DNA of 64,000 nt from Nautilus pompilius (Eukaryota > Mollusca > Cephalopoda > Nautilida > Nautilidae): positions 248,001 to 312,000 of the forward strand of contig JACATO010002137.1 of assembly GCA_018389105.1 (NCBI GenBank), in the 5' to 3' direction. Both the position numbers and the translations under genes were made by a program. Each line of letters starts with the position of its first letter. Within the stretch, counting starts at the first letter, position 1. Positions 36,180 to 49,170 of this stretch are shown here, in pieces. A model generated the notes under the pieces. That model did no database searches and was not told where the DNA came from. It saw only the letters and a program-made list of their open reading frames with translations.

Positions 36180-38085
36180 GTGTTGATTAATACACACAGT
36201 TCTTCCTATGTGTCTCCCCCTCCCACGTCTCTCTATCCTCTCTACCTTGTTCCTATGTGTCTCCCCCACGTCTCTCTATCCTCTCTACCTCTTTCTAATA
36301 CACAGTTGTTCCTATGTATCTCCCCCACCCCCACGTCTCTCTATCTAATACACACAGTTGTTCCTATGTATCCCCACCCCCACGTCTCTCTATCCTCTCT
36401 ACCTCTTTCTAATACACACAGTTGTTCCTATGTATCTCTTCCTCCCACGTCTCTCTATCCTCTCTACCTCTTTCTAATACACAGTTGTTCCTATGTATCT
36501 TCCCCATCCCCACATCTCTCTATCCTCTCTACCTTGTTCCTATGTGTCTCCCCCACCCCCATGTCTCTCTATCTTCTCTACCTAATACACACAGTTGTTC
36601 GTATATATCTTCCCCATCCACACATCTCTCTATCCTCTCTATCTAATACACACAGTTGTTCCTATGTATCTCCCCCACCCACGTCTCTCTATCCTCTCTA
36701 CCTTGTTCCTATGTGTCTCCCCCACCCACGTCTCTCTATCCTCTCTACCTCTTTCTAATACACAGTTGTTCCTATGTATCTCCCCCCCCCACGTCTCTCT
36801 ATCCTCTCTATCTAATACACACAGTTGTTCCTATGTATCTCCACCACCCACGTCTCTCTATCTTCTCTACCTAATACACACAGTTGTTCCTATGTATCTC
36901 CCCCACCCCCACGTCTCTCTATCCTCTCTACCTCTTTCTAATACACACAGTTGTTCCTATGTATCTCTCCCTCCCACGTCTGTCTATCCTCACTACCTCT
37001 TTCTAATACACAGTTGTTCCTATGTATCTCTCCCTCCCACGTCTCTCTATCCTCTCTACCTAATACACACAGTTGTTCCTATGTATCTTCCCCATCCCCA
37101 CGTCTCTCTATCCTCTCTACCTTGTTCCTATGTGTCTCCCCCACCCCCATGTCTCTCTATCCTCTCTACCTAATACACACAGTTGTTCCTATGTATCTTC
37201 CCCATCCACACATCTCTCTATCCTCTCTATCTAATACACACAGTTGTTCCTATGTATCTCATCCACCCACGTCTCTCTATCTTCTCTACCTAATACACAC
37301 AGTTGTTCCTATGTGTCTCCCCCACCCACATCTCTCTATCCTCTCTACCTCTTTCTAATACACAGTTGTTCCTATGTATCTCTCCCTCCCACGTCTCTCT
37401 ATCCTCTCTACCTCTTTCTAATACACAGTTGTTCCTATGTATCTCCCCCACCCCCCACGTCTCTCTATCCTCTCTACCTCTTTCTAATACACATTTGTTC
37501 CTATGTATCTCCCCCACCCCCCACGTCTCTCTATCCTCTCTACCTCTTTCTAATACACACAGTTGTTCCTATGTATCTCTCCCTCCCACGTCTCTCTATC
37601 CTCTCTACCTCTTTCTAATACACAGTTGTTCCTATGTATCTCCCCCACCCACGTCTCTCTATCATCTCTACCTCTTTCTAATACACAGTTGTTCCTATGT
37701 ATCTCCCCCACCCCCCACGTCTCTCTATCCTCTCTACCTCTTTCTAATACACAGTTGTTCCTATGTATCTCCCCCACCCCCCACGTCTCTCTATCCTCTC
37801 TACCTCTTTCTAATACACAGTTGTTCCTATGTATCTCCCCCACCCCCCACGTCTCTCTATCCTCTCTACCTCTTTCTAATACACAGTTGTTCCTATGTAT
37901 CTCCCCCACCCCCCACGTCTCTCTATCCTCTCTACCTCTTTCTAATACACAGTTGTTCCTATGTATCTCCCCCACCCCCCACGTCTCTCTATCTAATACA
38001 CACAGTTGTTCCTATGTATCTCTCCCCCCCACGTCTCTCTATCCTCTCTACCTCTTTCTAATACACACAGTTGTTCCTGTGTATC
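36180..38085 (+). repeat. 66-bp minisatellite, about 30 units
   Basis: Tandem units built from gttgttcctatgtatct, cccccacccc, cacgtctctctatcctctc and tacctctttctaatacaca. Consecutive units at 37688, 37754, 37820 and 37886 are exactly 66 bases apart and nearly identical; units to the left are shorter or longer variants (for example lacking the tacctcttt block). Because 66 is a multiple of three, several frames stay open for over 200 codons (22-residue repeat such as LFLCISPTPHVSLSSLPLSN), which is not evidence of coding. Confidence 0.95.
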
Positions 38086-38089
38086 TTTT

Positions 38090-41000
38090 GTTTTATATTT
38101 AAATTTATACTTGTAAATAGTGGTTGTGATAATTTTTCTGCTAAATGTGAGACTAGGTAAAAGTTTACCCATAATCAGTGTTAAAACCTGTGTATTAAAA
38201 ATTATGTAATAGGTTTTGCTTTATTTATGAGAGATAGTAATAAACTGGACTACCTTTATCTGCTTATTTTTAAGGTGCATTTTCATTCAAAATGCTTGTC
38301 AAATAACAGCAGCAATTTACTTTTAATATTTAAAAACCTATTTGCATTTTTATGAGTTTTAAGTGTTGATTTCTTAATTTAGTTTGCTTTTTTTTCTTCT
38401 TAAAATGGCTTTGATACATCTGTGATTAATTCATTACTGTATCATCCCAGCGCATGCTTCCTTCTCATCTGTTAACAGTCATTTTAAAAATCTTATACCA
38501 ACTCACTGTTATTTTTTTATTGAATAAATCCTATTGCCAGGTGTTAAAAGAATTCTACTAAATTCTGATCATAAACTAACACAGGATATGTTTTCCTTAG
38601 ATGGATCTATTAGGTTTGACAGATTTATCAGAATGTGGCAAAAATATATATATATATACTAGTAATAATGTACCATCATTGGATTTCGCACCCACGCTTT
38701 ACTGTATATTTTCCAGATGTTCACTTAGGTTGCTTACAGTACAATCTTTATTAATGCTAACGAGCTTTCCTAATTGGTTGATTTTTAAATCCTCAAACAG
38801 CCCCATTCAGTAAATGGCTTAGTCATTTCTCTTTAGTTTTGGAAACTCTTGAAATGGAATTCGTGTAAGTTCTCGACATGCCATTTGCTTTGGCGATTGC
38901 CTCTTATTTGCGTATGTGGTGCAAGTGAAACTTTCCCAGAGGCAGAGCTCTTAGAAATGGTGAAAAATGTTAAGATGCTCAATTTGCCTAGGCTTAGTTC
39001 ACCATCCCAAAATCTGATTATTAGTCTTTACATACTCTGCGGAGATGGAGGAGCAGGTAAGAACGAAACCACATTGGATATAGTGTGTGGGCAGTGGTTG
39101 GCGGTTATCGGAGCTAGGTAAAAACGTACACCAGTCCGTGCCACCAAAATGGGAACTCTGGAAGTCTACCGCTCACACTGGATAGTAATTAGTTTCCATC
39201 ATGCTATATAAAGGTATAGTATAACTGTGATGTCATAAATCAGATAAAGTATAACTTCTAGATTTACAGCGAAATGTGCATGCTTTCCATTTTTTGACGT
39301 GAATAATTTATCACAGTTTAAACTGACAGAACTTCAGCAAAAGCTCCAGTTAATCAGCGTAAATGAAATGAAGAAATGGGGGGGGGGGATGTTTAAAAAA
39401 GAAAGAGAAAGAAAACGATTGGTTATAGATGGATCCAGAAAAACTCAGTTTTGACACACGAAAGAATAAAAAATGAAGTAACAGCTTGTGATGAAGGTTT
39501 ACCAGCATTTGTAGTCGGTGAAAGAAATATATGCTGTTTATAGTGTATAGGGAATCAATCTGTGCTTCTCTTAAAAAAAAAAACAATACCAGAGTGTATC
39601 AATTCTGACAGATTGATGATACATATTACATTATCATCAGAGAAATAAGAAAACATTTTTATTTTTGAAAAATTTCAGAGGTGGTTTTTTTGTTTTTTTT
39701 TAGTTTTATTATTGTTGAACGTGAAGAACTGCTGCCGAAGTTTGGAAGTGCTGGATAAGCCATTGCTGTTTAGTGGCTAACCATAGGCATTATGCTTTCT
39801 CATCAGGGTTGTCTCGGGACCAGAGTCTGGCACACAACACCACCAGATCTGAGACAATCTCCATGGGAAACCCCCCTACTTTAAGGTCATTGTGTTCACA
39901 ACTACTTGGCATGTAGTGTCTGGAGATAGGGTCTCTGAGACACGTTGTGCACACAATGATTTTGACCGTTGACGCCTCCACGTTACGGTTCTGAAATGTT
40001 TGACAATTTTATTAGTCAGTATTAAAAGGAAGCAAACCGCAAGTTAATTTTGAGATTTAGCATCCTGAGTTAGCATTCAGGTGAAAGTTTTCTCATATGT
40101 ATTTAACTTTGTTAGGCAAGTTCTTGAGTCGTACATTTGGAAGACTCGCTGGAACAGACCAGAGTAAGCATTCTGGTAAGGTGTTTGCTAAGGAAATTGA
40201 AATTTTGTTGAATTCTATGCAAATCTTGAGATAAGAGACATTGCTAGAGAACTGGCTCTTGCCACAGAAACATGGTCCAGTGTATTGAGTTTATTTGGTA
40301 AGGTAGAGACACCATCACTGCTGCTTTTTGAAAATAGACTGGATCGTTCTAGGTTATTAAGAACGTAAACAACAAAGGTGTGACATTTTAGCTAGGGTTT
40401 TCTGGGGAAAAAATGGGACATTTGGAAAGAACTTGGCCAGATTCTTCATTGAGATGCTAGTTCAGCATGAAAATTTGAAAGACTGTCAGAGAAATTCAAG
40501 TGGATATATTTAAATTTTGTACTCTTCCCAAGTATGGCCGATGAGAAGGGAAATGATGAGAGAGTTTGTGAAGATGTAAGGGTTGTTGTCAGAAGTACTC
40601 ATTCACCACATTTACAGAGTTTATAAACAAAGAATAAGGATTTTTGCATTTAATTGTATTCATATTTTAATATTTTTAATTAGATGGCCTCTTTAATTAT
40701 TGCATTCAGGCTGCAGACAACCTAGCAGGGAAGGGGAGGACATTATAGTATACCAGCCTTGTTAATGCAATAACTTTCTTTGCAACATTTTTGATCAGTT
40801 GCCTTTCTAATATATAACGGGGGTCTATACAGTTTTAAATCGAAACTCCTTGTTATCTATTGATTTCCCAGAATAAAAGTAGGAAAACCAAAAGAGTATA
40901 AATCTGCATACCTACAGGCTTGCTTCCATACCTGGCAGTCATGAGGAAAGGCCACCCAAGTGGAACTCTCTGTGAAGTTAATTATTTGTACTTGCTTGCG

Positions 41001-41690
41001 AATTCATCAGAGTGAATGCCGTAGTTGTTGGTATATCCTCTTTACACTCAACCTCCTATAGGCTGGGGAAATTGGTGTGACACAGGAAGTCCCTGCTACC
41101 ATTCTTCATTTTTAGATTTGACAGGAAATAAAAATAGAGTATCAGCAGTATAATAGACAAGTTAAAATCTTTGTAATGCCGTGTAAGTATGTCTTTAATA
41201 AAAAAAAGTGGCTGAGCCAGCCCGAGTTTTACTGGGTCAGAGAAGCAAAAGGAGGCAGATATAAGGCTGGTTCATTCATTGGTCAGACTCGGTGACTACA
41301 GTCCTCCAATACAGAACTATACTTATAATTTTAATGAAAACTAAAATTATTTTTTATAGTCTTATTAGATATTCTAGTGAAAGGAGTGTGCAAGACTGCT
41401 ACACTACATGCTGAGCATGCTGGAACAAATTTAATAGCTGTACGGCTAATCCTTTCCTGTTAAGAAAATGTAATATTTAATGTGCGCAAACATTCAGACA
41501 ATTTCCAAGATGGCTGCGCAAAATGCCCCTACCCAATTAAAACTACTAAATATGCACTAAGAAGTCATGGAATGACTCAGATAGCACAAGTGACTCAGCA
41601 CACAGTTAAGTAATTTAAATGGAAGAGGAAATATGTCCAGAAAATGAAAGGAAAAATTTAATTCATACAGCAGAAAGTAAAAAAAAAAAA
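38090..41690. other. Smad intron, no feature seen
   Basis: AT-rich. A 63-codon minus-strand open frame (39790-39981) lies in a slightly GC-richer patch but carries no motif I recognise. Confidence 0.35.
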
Positions 41691-41879
41691 AATTACCTGG
41701 CTATTTTCACAGAGATACTGATACATTCATTTCCTTGAATCTCAACATTACTTTTAGCTTTAAGTCTGTTGTCTTCTCTCCAAAACCCTCAATTGACAGC
41801 ACCGAAGACTCGGTGGTATTCCCCACCAGAAAAGCTTTCATCTCTCTGATGGTAGTATTTTAGTATCTATGCAGGTGTT

Positions 41880-42170
41880 GTTAAGTCTGGGTCTGTGGCA
41901 TATCTGTTGTCTTCTCAACCATGTGGTAGAAGAAATCCACTGAGCTGGCATCATGGACATCAGTCTTGGGCTGGTGGACCGTGAAAACGCTGGCTTGTGA
42001 TTGGCTGCAAATCACTAGAATTGCACTTGACGATATTGCTCGCTCGCTCTTCATCTGATGTCTCTCCATCACTTTCTGACCAACTAAATGTTGAGAGCTC
42101 TGAGTTACGGACACTCAAACTCTCCACATCATCAGAAAGAAAGGATTTAATGTCAGATTCCATCACAGAT
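41880..42170 (-). pseudogene. possible piggyBac-like N-terminal fragment
   Basis: Two overlapping minus-strand frames give an acidic Ser-rich stretch (ESDIKSFLSDDVESLS, WSESDGETSDEE) then RFHGPPAQD and, after a one-base shift, VHDASSVDFFYHMVEKTT. An acidic N-terminus followed by 'FxGPPxQ ... SSxDFFxxMV' resembles piggyBac-derived proteins, but no catalytic part follows, so this is weak. Confidence 0.25.
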
Positions 42171-43028
42171 AACGCAAGTTAGGTAATCCAAGTCAATCTC
42201 ACAAGTGGCTTGACTAATAAAGTCACTTGTTGGGGGGTGGGTGGGTTAAAAAAAACATGAAACAACATAAATAGCCAGAGGAAGGGATAAATGAGCCAGT
42301 ATTTTCCTGCATGTATTATCTGTAATATCGACTGAAATGATGAATAAATGACTTACAGTGCTAGGCTATTTTCATTGGTATGTGTGTATGTGTCAGCCAT
42401 TTTTGAAAAAGAAAGGATTGAAAACTCTTGCTGATTTCTTCATTACTAGAAGGAATCGAACTTTAAGTACAGTATGTAATGTATAAGTAAACTGGAATAA
42501 TTTAATCTCAAAAACACATATATTATTTAAAATTACAATGCATTATAATTATGTTTATGATCCAGTGTACCTCTAAAGGTTAGACTTTTTGAATTAATGT
42601 ATTATGTGTCTCCTAATTCTGTGAGCCTCTCTGTACAAACTCTGTGTAGATCAAAGATTATATAAATTTACTGTGGTTATTATTGCTATGTGCAGTATAT
42701 TACCAAACAATTATAATAGTTTCACCGATGTGTTATAACAGATTTAATGACCTGCAATGCAGAGCTTCTTGCTGAAGGGCTGGTAAAATACCTAAAAATG
42801 ATTACTTCTGCATTAAATACCTAGTTGTTAAAGCTCATGAAGTCCATTTCCTTGTCTTCCTGTAATGATGACACGTATAAATCTCATCACAATTTGGTAT
42901 GGTAGATGGTATCTCCTATGAAGAAACAATGGGCATGGAATAATGGGAGTTCTTTTCTCCTCCTTAATTTCTAGTACTTTACAAGAAAGAATAATGATAG
43001 TTTATGTGTTACGTAAATACGTTTAGTT

Positions 43029-43051
43029 ATAATAATAATAATAATAATAAT
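43029..43051 (+). repeat. ATA microsatellite
   Basis: Short uninterrupted ATA run next to a family B repeat. Confidence 0.8.
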
Positions 43052-43260
43052 GGTTGACCCTCACAACTAAAGGTGGCTGTTTTAAATTATGTACGAACAT
43101 GTGGATGCGTTAATTTGTTTATAGTGTGGGAGCAGCTGCCCACACAGCAATGAGAGCTTTAGGTAGCAAGCAGTGTAACCCGGTGTCCAGCAATATCTGA
43201 GAAGACTAGACTCACCACCTACACTGGCAGAACCATTACCCAGGAAAGCAACCAGCCAAC
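43052..43260 (+). repeat. dispersed repeat family B, copy 2
   Basis: Same blocks and order as 4838-5030 (ggtggctgtt, gtttatagtgtggg, tgcccacac, ggtagcaagcag, taaccc). Confidence 0.5.
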
Positions 43261-44859
43261 ACCTCGGGATCTACTTACTGCTGGGTAAACAAGGGCATTT
43301 TGAATAAGAAAACTTGGGTAAGTTTTTGCTCTAACCCAGGACCTCTCTCACGTGAATTTAGTTATTTGCGTACTTATGAAATACAGTCTGAATTCATATA
43401 ATGTGTATCAGAATTCTGTTATTGCACTACGGTCTGGAGCTGCTGTCTGAAGAAACAACTTTTTCAGAGTGCAATTCATAGATTATTTGAGAAGACCAAG
43501 TCAGATTTTGCAGTGTGAGTAAGAGTGATATTGGTTTCCATTAAACATTAAACAAGATTAACTTATCACTTGATATTTAAAGGATAATTTTTTGGGAACT
43601 GGGCTCTTAGTATTGATTATCCTTCTAGAAGAAATAAAACATTTTTAGATGCAAAATTCTGACTTATATCCTGGCATGTTGTAAAGAGTCTCTTCAAATT
43701 CCCAAATTTTAAGAGTTAAATAATTATAGATTGAAAATAAAGTATGCATCTGCGTATTGATTCCGATGCAAGTCCACTAACATTGTTTTGTTTCGCCACT
43801 TATGAGCTCAGACAAGAAGACGGATTCAAGTAATGAAAATAATTATGGGTAATTTTAATAAAAGAAAAGGTAATAAACAGATTGTGTACTAAAACCAAAA
43901 AGATTTAGTTGTGTCCCCTTTGACAAGCATGCACATTATTCTTTAATTGGAAGACAAGAAATTGTTCTGAATAAAGAAGAAAAACAAACGCATCTTCTTC
44001 GCAAATAGACTAAACGGTGAACTCATCAAAGTTCAGAAGTTAGAGGTGGAGAATTATTGGGGCAAAAAAAAAAAAGAGAGTCAAGATCTGCCGAAAACAA
44101 AATGAAACCCAAAGCCGCTTTTTTTCTTTTTTATATACCTGATTATCAGTAGCCGGTGGTTTACTATTTGGGGACTAAACTGTGAGAAGGGCTCCAAACG
44201 ACAGTACAAGCTAAGAAACAGTGAACATATATGACACACTGGATAAATCTACATGGAGTGAAAATAATGCGAAAGAAAACTAAAACATCAAAGCAGTTTG
44301 ACTAGTTTGGTTTCTCAATACCACACAGAAACAAAACAGATCATAGAACGCAATCTGAAAGGCAAACAGTCCTGGAAACTTTCCCTTTTTTGGAAAGAAA
44401 CATGAAGGGCTACAACTCAACTGTTCTATTACTGGATCTCATTGCTGTAGACTTTGTTGTGGAAAGGAGTTATAGCTCTTCATCTTTGTGTCCAGTTAGC
44501 TTTTTTTGCACTGCACCTGACATTTTGAAAATCTGTTGTATTCTGCACCTTTTAGAGCATTGGATATGCCCATCTTCTAGAAACTTTTCTTGATTACATC
44601 AGGAAATAAGGAATTCCATGCATCCTTGACCCTTGAAGGAGGAGGCATGGCTTTGCTTTCTCATGCAGGTGTGCTCATTTTTTACCATCTGGTCATCACA
44701 TTTCTCTTGCTGTTTTGCTTGAATGGCTAGCACTTGGAATTACTTCAGAATCTGAGTTGTATCCACTTTGTGTTCACTTCCTCTGTATCCTAAATGAGTG
44801 CCAAACATGAATTTTCTTTGGATGTGGTGACTAGTAGAAAATGTCTTCAATTAGTCGAC

Positions 44860-45005
44860 TATTTGGGTTCTGAATCTAAATGGGGGGTCTTCAGATCTGA
44901 GAGTGAGAAAAAACCAGGGAGATGCACCAAACCAAGCTGGCCCCAACTGGGATTCAAACTGACCACCAACCATTGGCTATCTAATAGTGTAAGCACTATA
45001 CTCAT
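44860..45005 (-). repeat. family A SINE fragment
   Basis: Contains gagagtgagaaaaaacc, caaaccaagctggccccaact and a tRNA-like end (gtgtaagcactatactcatgc on the plus strand), matching family A copies in the raver introns. Confidence 0.45.
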
Positions 45006-45009
45006 GCAG

Positions 45010-46580
45010 GAATAGATGAGAGTTTTTGTTTTCCTTATTTAAAAAAATTGGGGGATATTTTTTTAACCCATCAGCCATCTTGCTTTTCATTCCTGCTTAT
45101 TTTGATTCAGGCTTTTCTTGCCAGATTAGTGCAGAGATGTGTTCCCCAACATGTTGAATTTGACAGCAATATCATGCTTCCAGTAACAGCAGAAAAGTAC
45201 TTGCAGAGTCATTGTACTCTAATGACATTTCAATGCAATGCTTCCTCTTGATATCGAGGCATTTTTCGTCTTGAAGAAAAGGCATGACACAACATTTATT
45301 TACAAAGCTTTTTTTCATGTGCACAGAAATCTCTGGCCAGTAGAAATAAAACAAGCACTCCATCTGTTTTCCTATGATTTATATTCCCTAATCGGTAGAA
45401 AAGCTGATTTATTGCAGTCTCAGTTTGACAACTACTAAATAGCAGCTTTCTCATCTTGGACAGTTCGGTAATCATTTCTTCTTGTATCTACTGTCAAATT
45501 CTTTTTTTTTTTTTTCCCTGTCCACATGGAATTTTTGTGCTGGCTCATTAACTGTTTGTAGATTTTGATAGTTTGTGGCAAATATTTTGAACTTTAGCTT
45601 GTACCTTGCTGCCTTCGGCATTATAGATGCAATACATGATGATAGCCATGAGAATTTACAAACTTGTGTTGTGGTGGAAAGACACAGTAAAAGTAAAGCC
45701 AATGCTGATTGACATGGATACACATCAGTTGAATACAGAACATGACGTGCCACAGTATTACCAAATAAGGCTATATTCCATTTAATAGTATGTGGTGAGA
45801 ATGCTAGGACTAAGTAGGGAAACTGTCAACTATATCAATTGGTTTATCACTGACACAGATACTTCAGGGGTGAAAAGAACTTTAAAGTAGGCTACAAATG
45901 ATGGCTAATTTTTATTTAGTGGTGTATAAATGCAGTGACGAAAAGTTGCCATTTCTACAAAGAAATTTTTGATAGATGTTATTCATGCATTGGAATATTT
46001 CTAGAGGAGGTAGGCATTTATTGGGGATATTTATTAATGCAATTAAATGGGCCTTTCTTGACAGCTTGTTGGGCTGAATTGAGGGATTGGAGCAATGGTA
46101 GGTCAGAACCAGTACAGTAATGTAGTATCTGTTGGTAAAGTAAGTCTCTCTCACCAATATAAATACATCTTTAGACAATCTAACCCTTTTATCAATTTCT
46201 GCTAAGGTTTTGGGCATTAATGTTACTGTTATTAAACTAAGCAATAGATGCTGAGTTTATGGGATTTTTTTCATATACAAAAATAACCTTCCAACAGGTA
46301 AACTGCAGTAATCTGGAATTTTTATGGGTAAGAATGAACACCTTTAAAAGAACATTCCATGACTGCGTTTGAATTTGTCTAGTTCACCCATAAATAGTCG
46401 GGGTTGATAGTTAAAACCTACTGTGTAGAGATAGAAACACCATTTGTGAAGAAGAAGAAGCAGACTTCTGTTTCATTATGCTTTGTAATTTTTATGGACC
46501 ACTTTAGTTCACAGAGGATGAAATGCAGTCCGCTTGATTATCCAGGTAGCAGACCAACTATGCTATGCAAAAAAGAAAAG
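45010..46580. other. Smad intron, no feature seen
   Basis: AT-rich sequence with several 60-110 codon open frames that lack recognised motifs. Confidence 0.35.
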
Positions 46581-46589
46581 AAAAAATAA

Positions 46590-47120
46590 ATCAAACTGGT
46601 GAGCCACTGTAGGTGGGCTCGTGACATCCCACCCCCAGCAAACACATTTTTAAAATCTTGACAGTGACAACATCTTTGTTCGTGATGCCTTTGATTTGGC
46701 ATCTGGACCAGGTGGTGACGGCATGTATGAAGCGACGTTACTGAGCAGTAGGATTTTTTTTTAAAAAAAAGAAACCGTTTGGACAAAGGAAATGACTTAA
46801 AATCGTTTTGGAAGAAGCGGACAGTTTCTGATGCAATTAACCAAGTGATAGACTGTAGAATCTAGCGAAGTCTGTTATGATTATAAGATTGTGACGTAAA
46901 ATTGTTCTGGACTCTGATGATAAAGACTTTGAAGAATTTGATGGGAAAAATATTTCAGCTGTGATCTTAGTAGCGTTTTTTTGCAGCAGCAGTGGAAGGT
47001 TGTGAAAATGTTGACACCTAAAATGAAGAATCATTGTGGTCTGGGCTATGAGCTATTAACTGACAATGAGATTGTGAAGTGCGATCAAGGACAAACAGCT
47101 GAGTTGTGGAGAGGAGCAAG
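46590..47120 (+). pseudogene. decayed Tigger/pogo (jerky-type) transposase, C-terminal part
   Basis: Reading across frames gives LTVTTSLF, MPLIWHLDQVVTACMKRRY, then DLKSFWKKRTVSDAINQVID and later GYELLTDNEIVKCDQGQTAE. The order 'LIQPxDQGVIxxxKxxYR ... xKxFWKxxxxxDAIxxI ... EELTxEEL' is the C-terminal half of Tigger/pogo transposases. Multiple stops and frameshifts. Confidence 0.5.
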
Positions 47121-48910
47121 AGTTGATTTTTGAGTTGCACTCTACTCAGCTATGTCGGAAATCTGCTTGACTACTTGGAGCAGCTTCAATGTAGTCTAAA
47201 CCTCATTTTATTGCTTCTTCATAAGTTTTCAGGGGGTGAATCCAATGTGTTCTTCTATCCTGATTCACCTGTTTTCCTTCATTTGGAGGTTCCCAGCTCA
47301 CCATTACCCTGGGTAATCAAGGGTTGCCTGCGTGGGTATGTGTGTGTTAGTGTTTACCAATCCTCATCCTTAGTCCCGTTCTGTTTTTAGAAGCAATGTT
47401 GTTAGATATTCGTTAATGTTTTTAGCAAGAGCTTTCCGACATGAACTTCTGAAATTTAAAAAATGTCTGTTTTGCTAAAAGAAAAGAAAAAAGTATCTGA
47501 AAATTTTGGGTTGGCTGGAGGCCTGGTGGCTATACCGCCAAGACCGAGGGCCCCCAAGTTTTTTTATGTTGTATATCTTTGGAAACTTTTGCTACTTTTC
47601 AAATGTGTAGTGATCTCAAGGAGATCCATAGAAATGATGGCGTGGATTCTGCTTGTACGTAGTGTCATTCGGCCTTCAGTGGTGCAGAACTGCACGCCAG
47701 CACTTATTATTCTCCTCCTGGCAAACATACAACTGGTTGGTTTCTGAAACTTTCATGAAACTATTTTATTAATCGTGTACTTGCACTTGATAATTTGTCA
47801 TTAGTGATTTTAGCTTTGGAACCAAATCATAAATAGATAGGGATATATGTCAACCTTTGAGGAGTTTTTCCCTATGTTTATGCAGGGGTATTGACCGCAA
47901 CAGAGTAATCTACACTTCATTGTGTATTTACAGACTTTTGCAGGCTGTAGGAAGGCTGTACATGATTTTAAAAGTGAGGAAATGTTTCGAGGTAATTTTT
48001 AAAGTGAAAAACTCACTCCATGCAGGTATTCTTTTTCCAAAAAACCTTTCTTAAAGGGTTAAAGCTATACAGACTTCAGCATTCTGTAATTTTTTTTTAA
48101 GTAAAAGATATCTATTTTCAGAAAGCAAAACCAACCATAAAAGTGAACTGGCTTAGAGAAAATGTCACATCAGTAGTGGTAGAGAGTTCTGCTGTCGGAT
48201 TTACTGTACTCTTACAGCTCTGGTGATTATTGGGGATTATCCCAACATCTAGTGTGGAAATTGATTGTCTTGATTTGTACGTTATTAGGTCAAAATTATT
48301 CTGTATCAGAGCACTTAGTAAAAATGCGTTATTTGGATAATTTACCCACTAATCTGAATTGTCATACAATTTGGGCAGCGGGTCTGGCGGCATTACACGG
48401 GGGATCTGTTTAACTGGTTTATCCATCTGAAGGAATGTTTGTTGGGTATTGCCATCATTATTTACCAAACTCAAGATGGCGTTATTTGATGATAGACAAA
48501 GCCGGCAAAAATTACTGCAAAGATACTAAGTGTGCTGTGAGCAGACATCTGCTGCTGGGCTGTGACTAATCTCAGGTAACTCTGATTATGTATTTGTTTT
48601 TAGGTGGTTATTTAAATTACATGCTGTTTAGTGTGAAGGTTTTTCAGTAAATACGGTAGACTTGTTATCCAGACTATAGAACTTGATCTGTGAGTAGAGG
48701 CATGTTTAAGATGCTCCCGTTACTGTAATAGCCAAGAATGCTGTGAAATTCTGTGGTTGGATTTATTTTATAATAAATATTTTGATGATATTATTGAATA
48801 AAGCAGCCATCATTTTAACTGCTAAAAAATGTAAAACATTTAACTTACAGTGAAGTGAAAACATACTTTGACTATCGTTAGTTATTCTTGGTTGGATAAC
48901 AAAAAGTACT
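47121..48910. other. Smad intron, no feature seen
   Basis: No gene, RNA or clear repeat recognised. Confidence 0.35.
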
Positions 48911-48912
48911 TT

Positions 48913-49170
48913 TTAACCCTCCGTATACCATGCCAGAATTTTTATCTTACTTAGTAGACCACCTCATTTGAGAGGTACCAGTTAGTATTTGTGTTGGAAT
49001 GGCTATATTTTTAGTCATAATGCAAAATGTGGGCTTGGATAAACTGTTATATTAATGAGGAAAGGTATTACCTGTTACAGCCCTTATGGCTCTACCTGTG
49101 CTGAGTGATACAGATCTGAGGGCTAGTGGGGTATAAAGGCACTCACTTTAAGTGATATACAGTGGGCTAA
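48913..49170 (-). mobile_element. piggyBac-type MITE, inverted copy
   Basis: Starts TTAACCCTCCGTATACC at 48913. The body matches the reverse complement of 60797-61069 (ggctatatttttagtcataatgcaaaatg; ggaaaggtattacctgttacagcc; atggctctacc). The right terminus is decayed (gatatacagtgggctaa). Confidence 0.6.

Noticed and set aside
36135-38102. Open frames of up to 252 codons with a 22-residue repeat
   Set aside because: Explained by a 66-base tandem unit whose length is a multiple of three; open in several frames and both strands.
38849-39121. 90-codon open frame in the Smad intron
   Set aside because: No ATG in good context, no motif, no splice-site support and no similarity to Smad exons.
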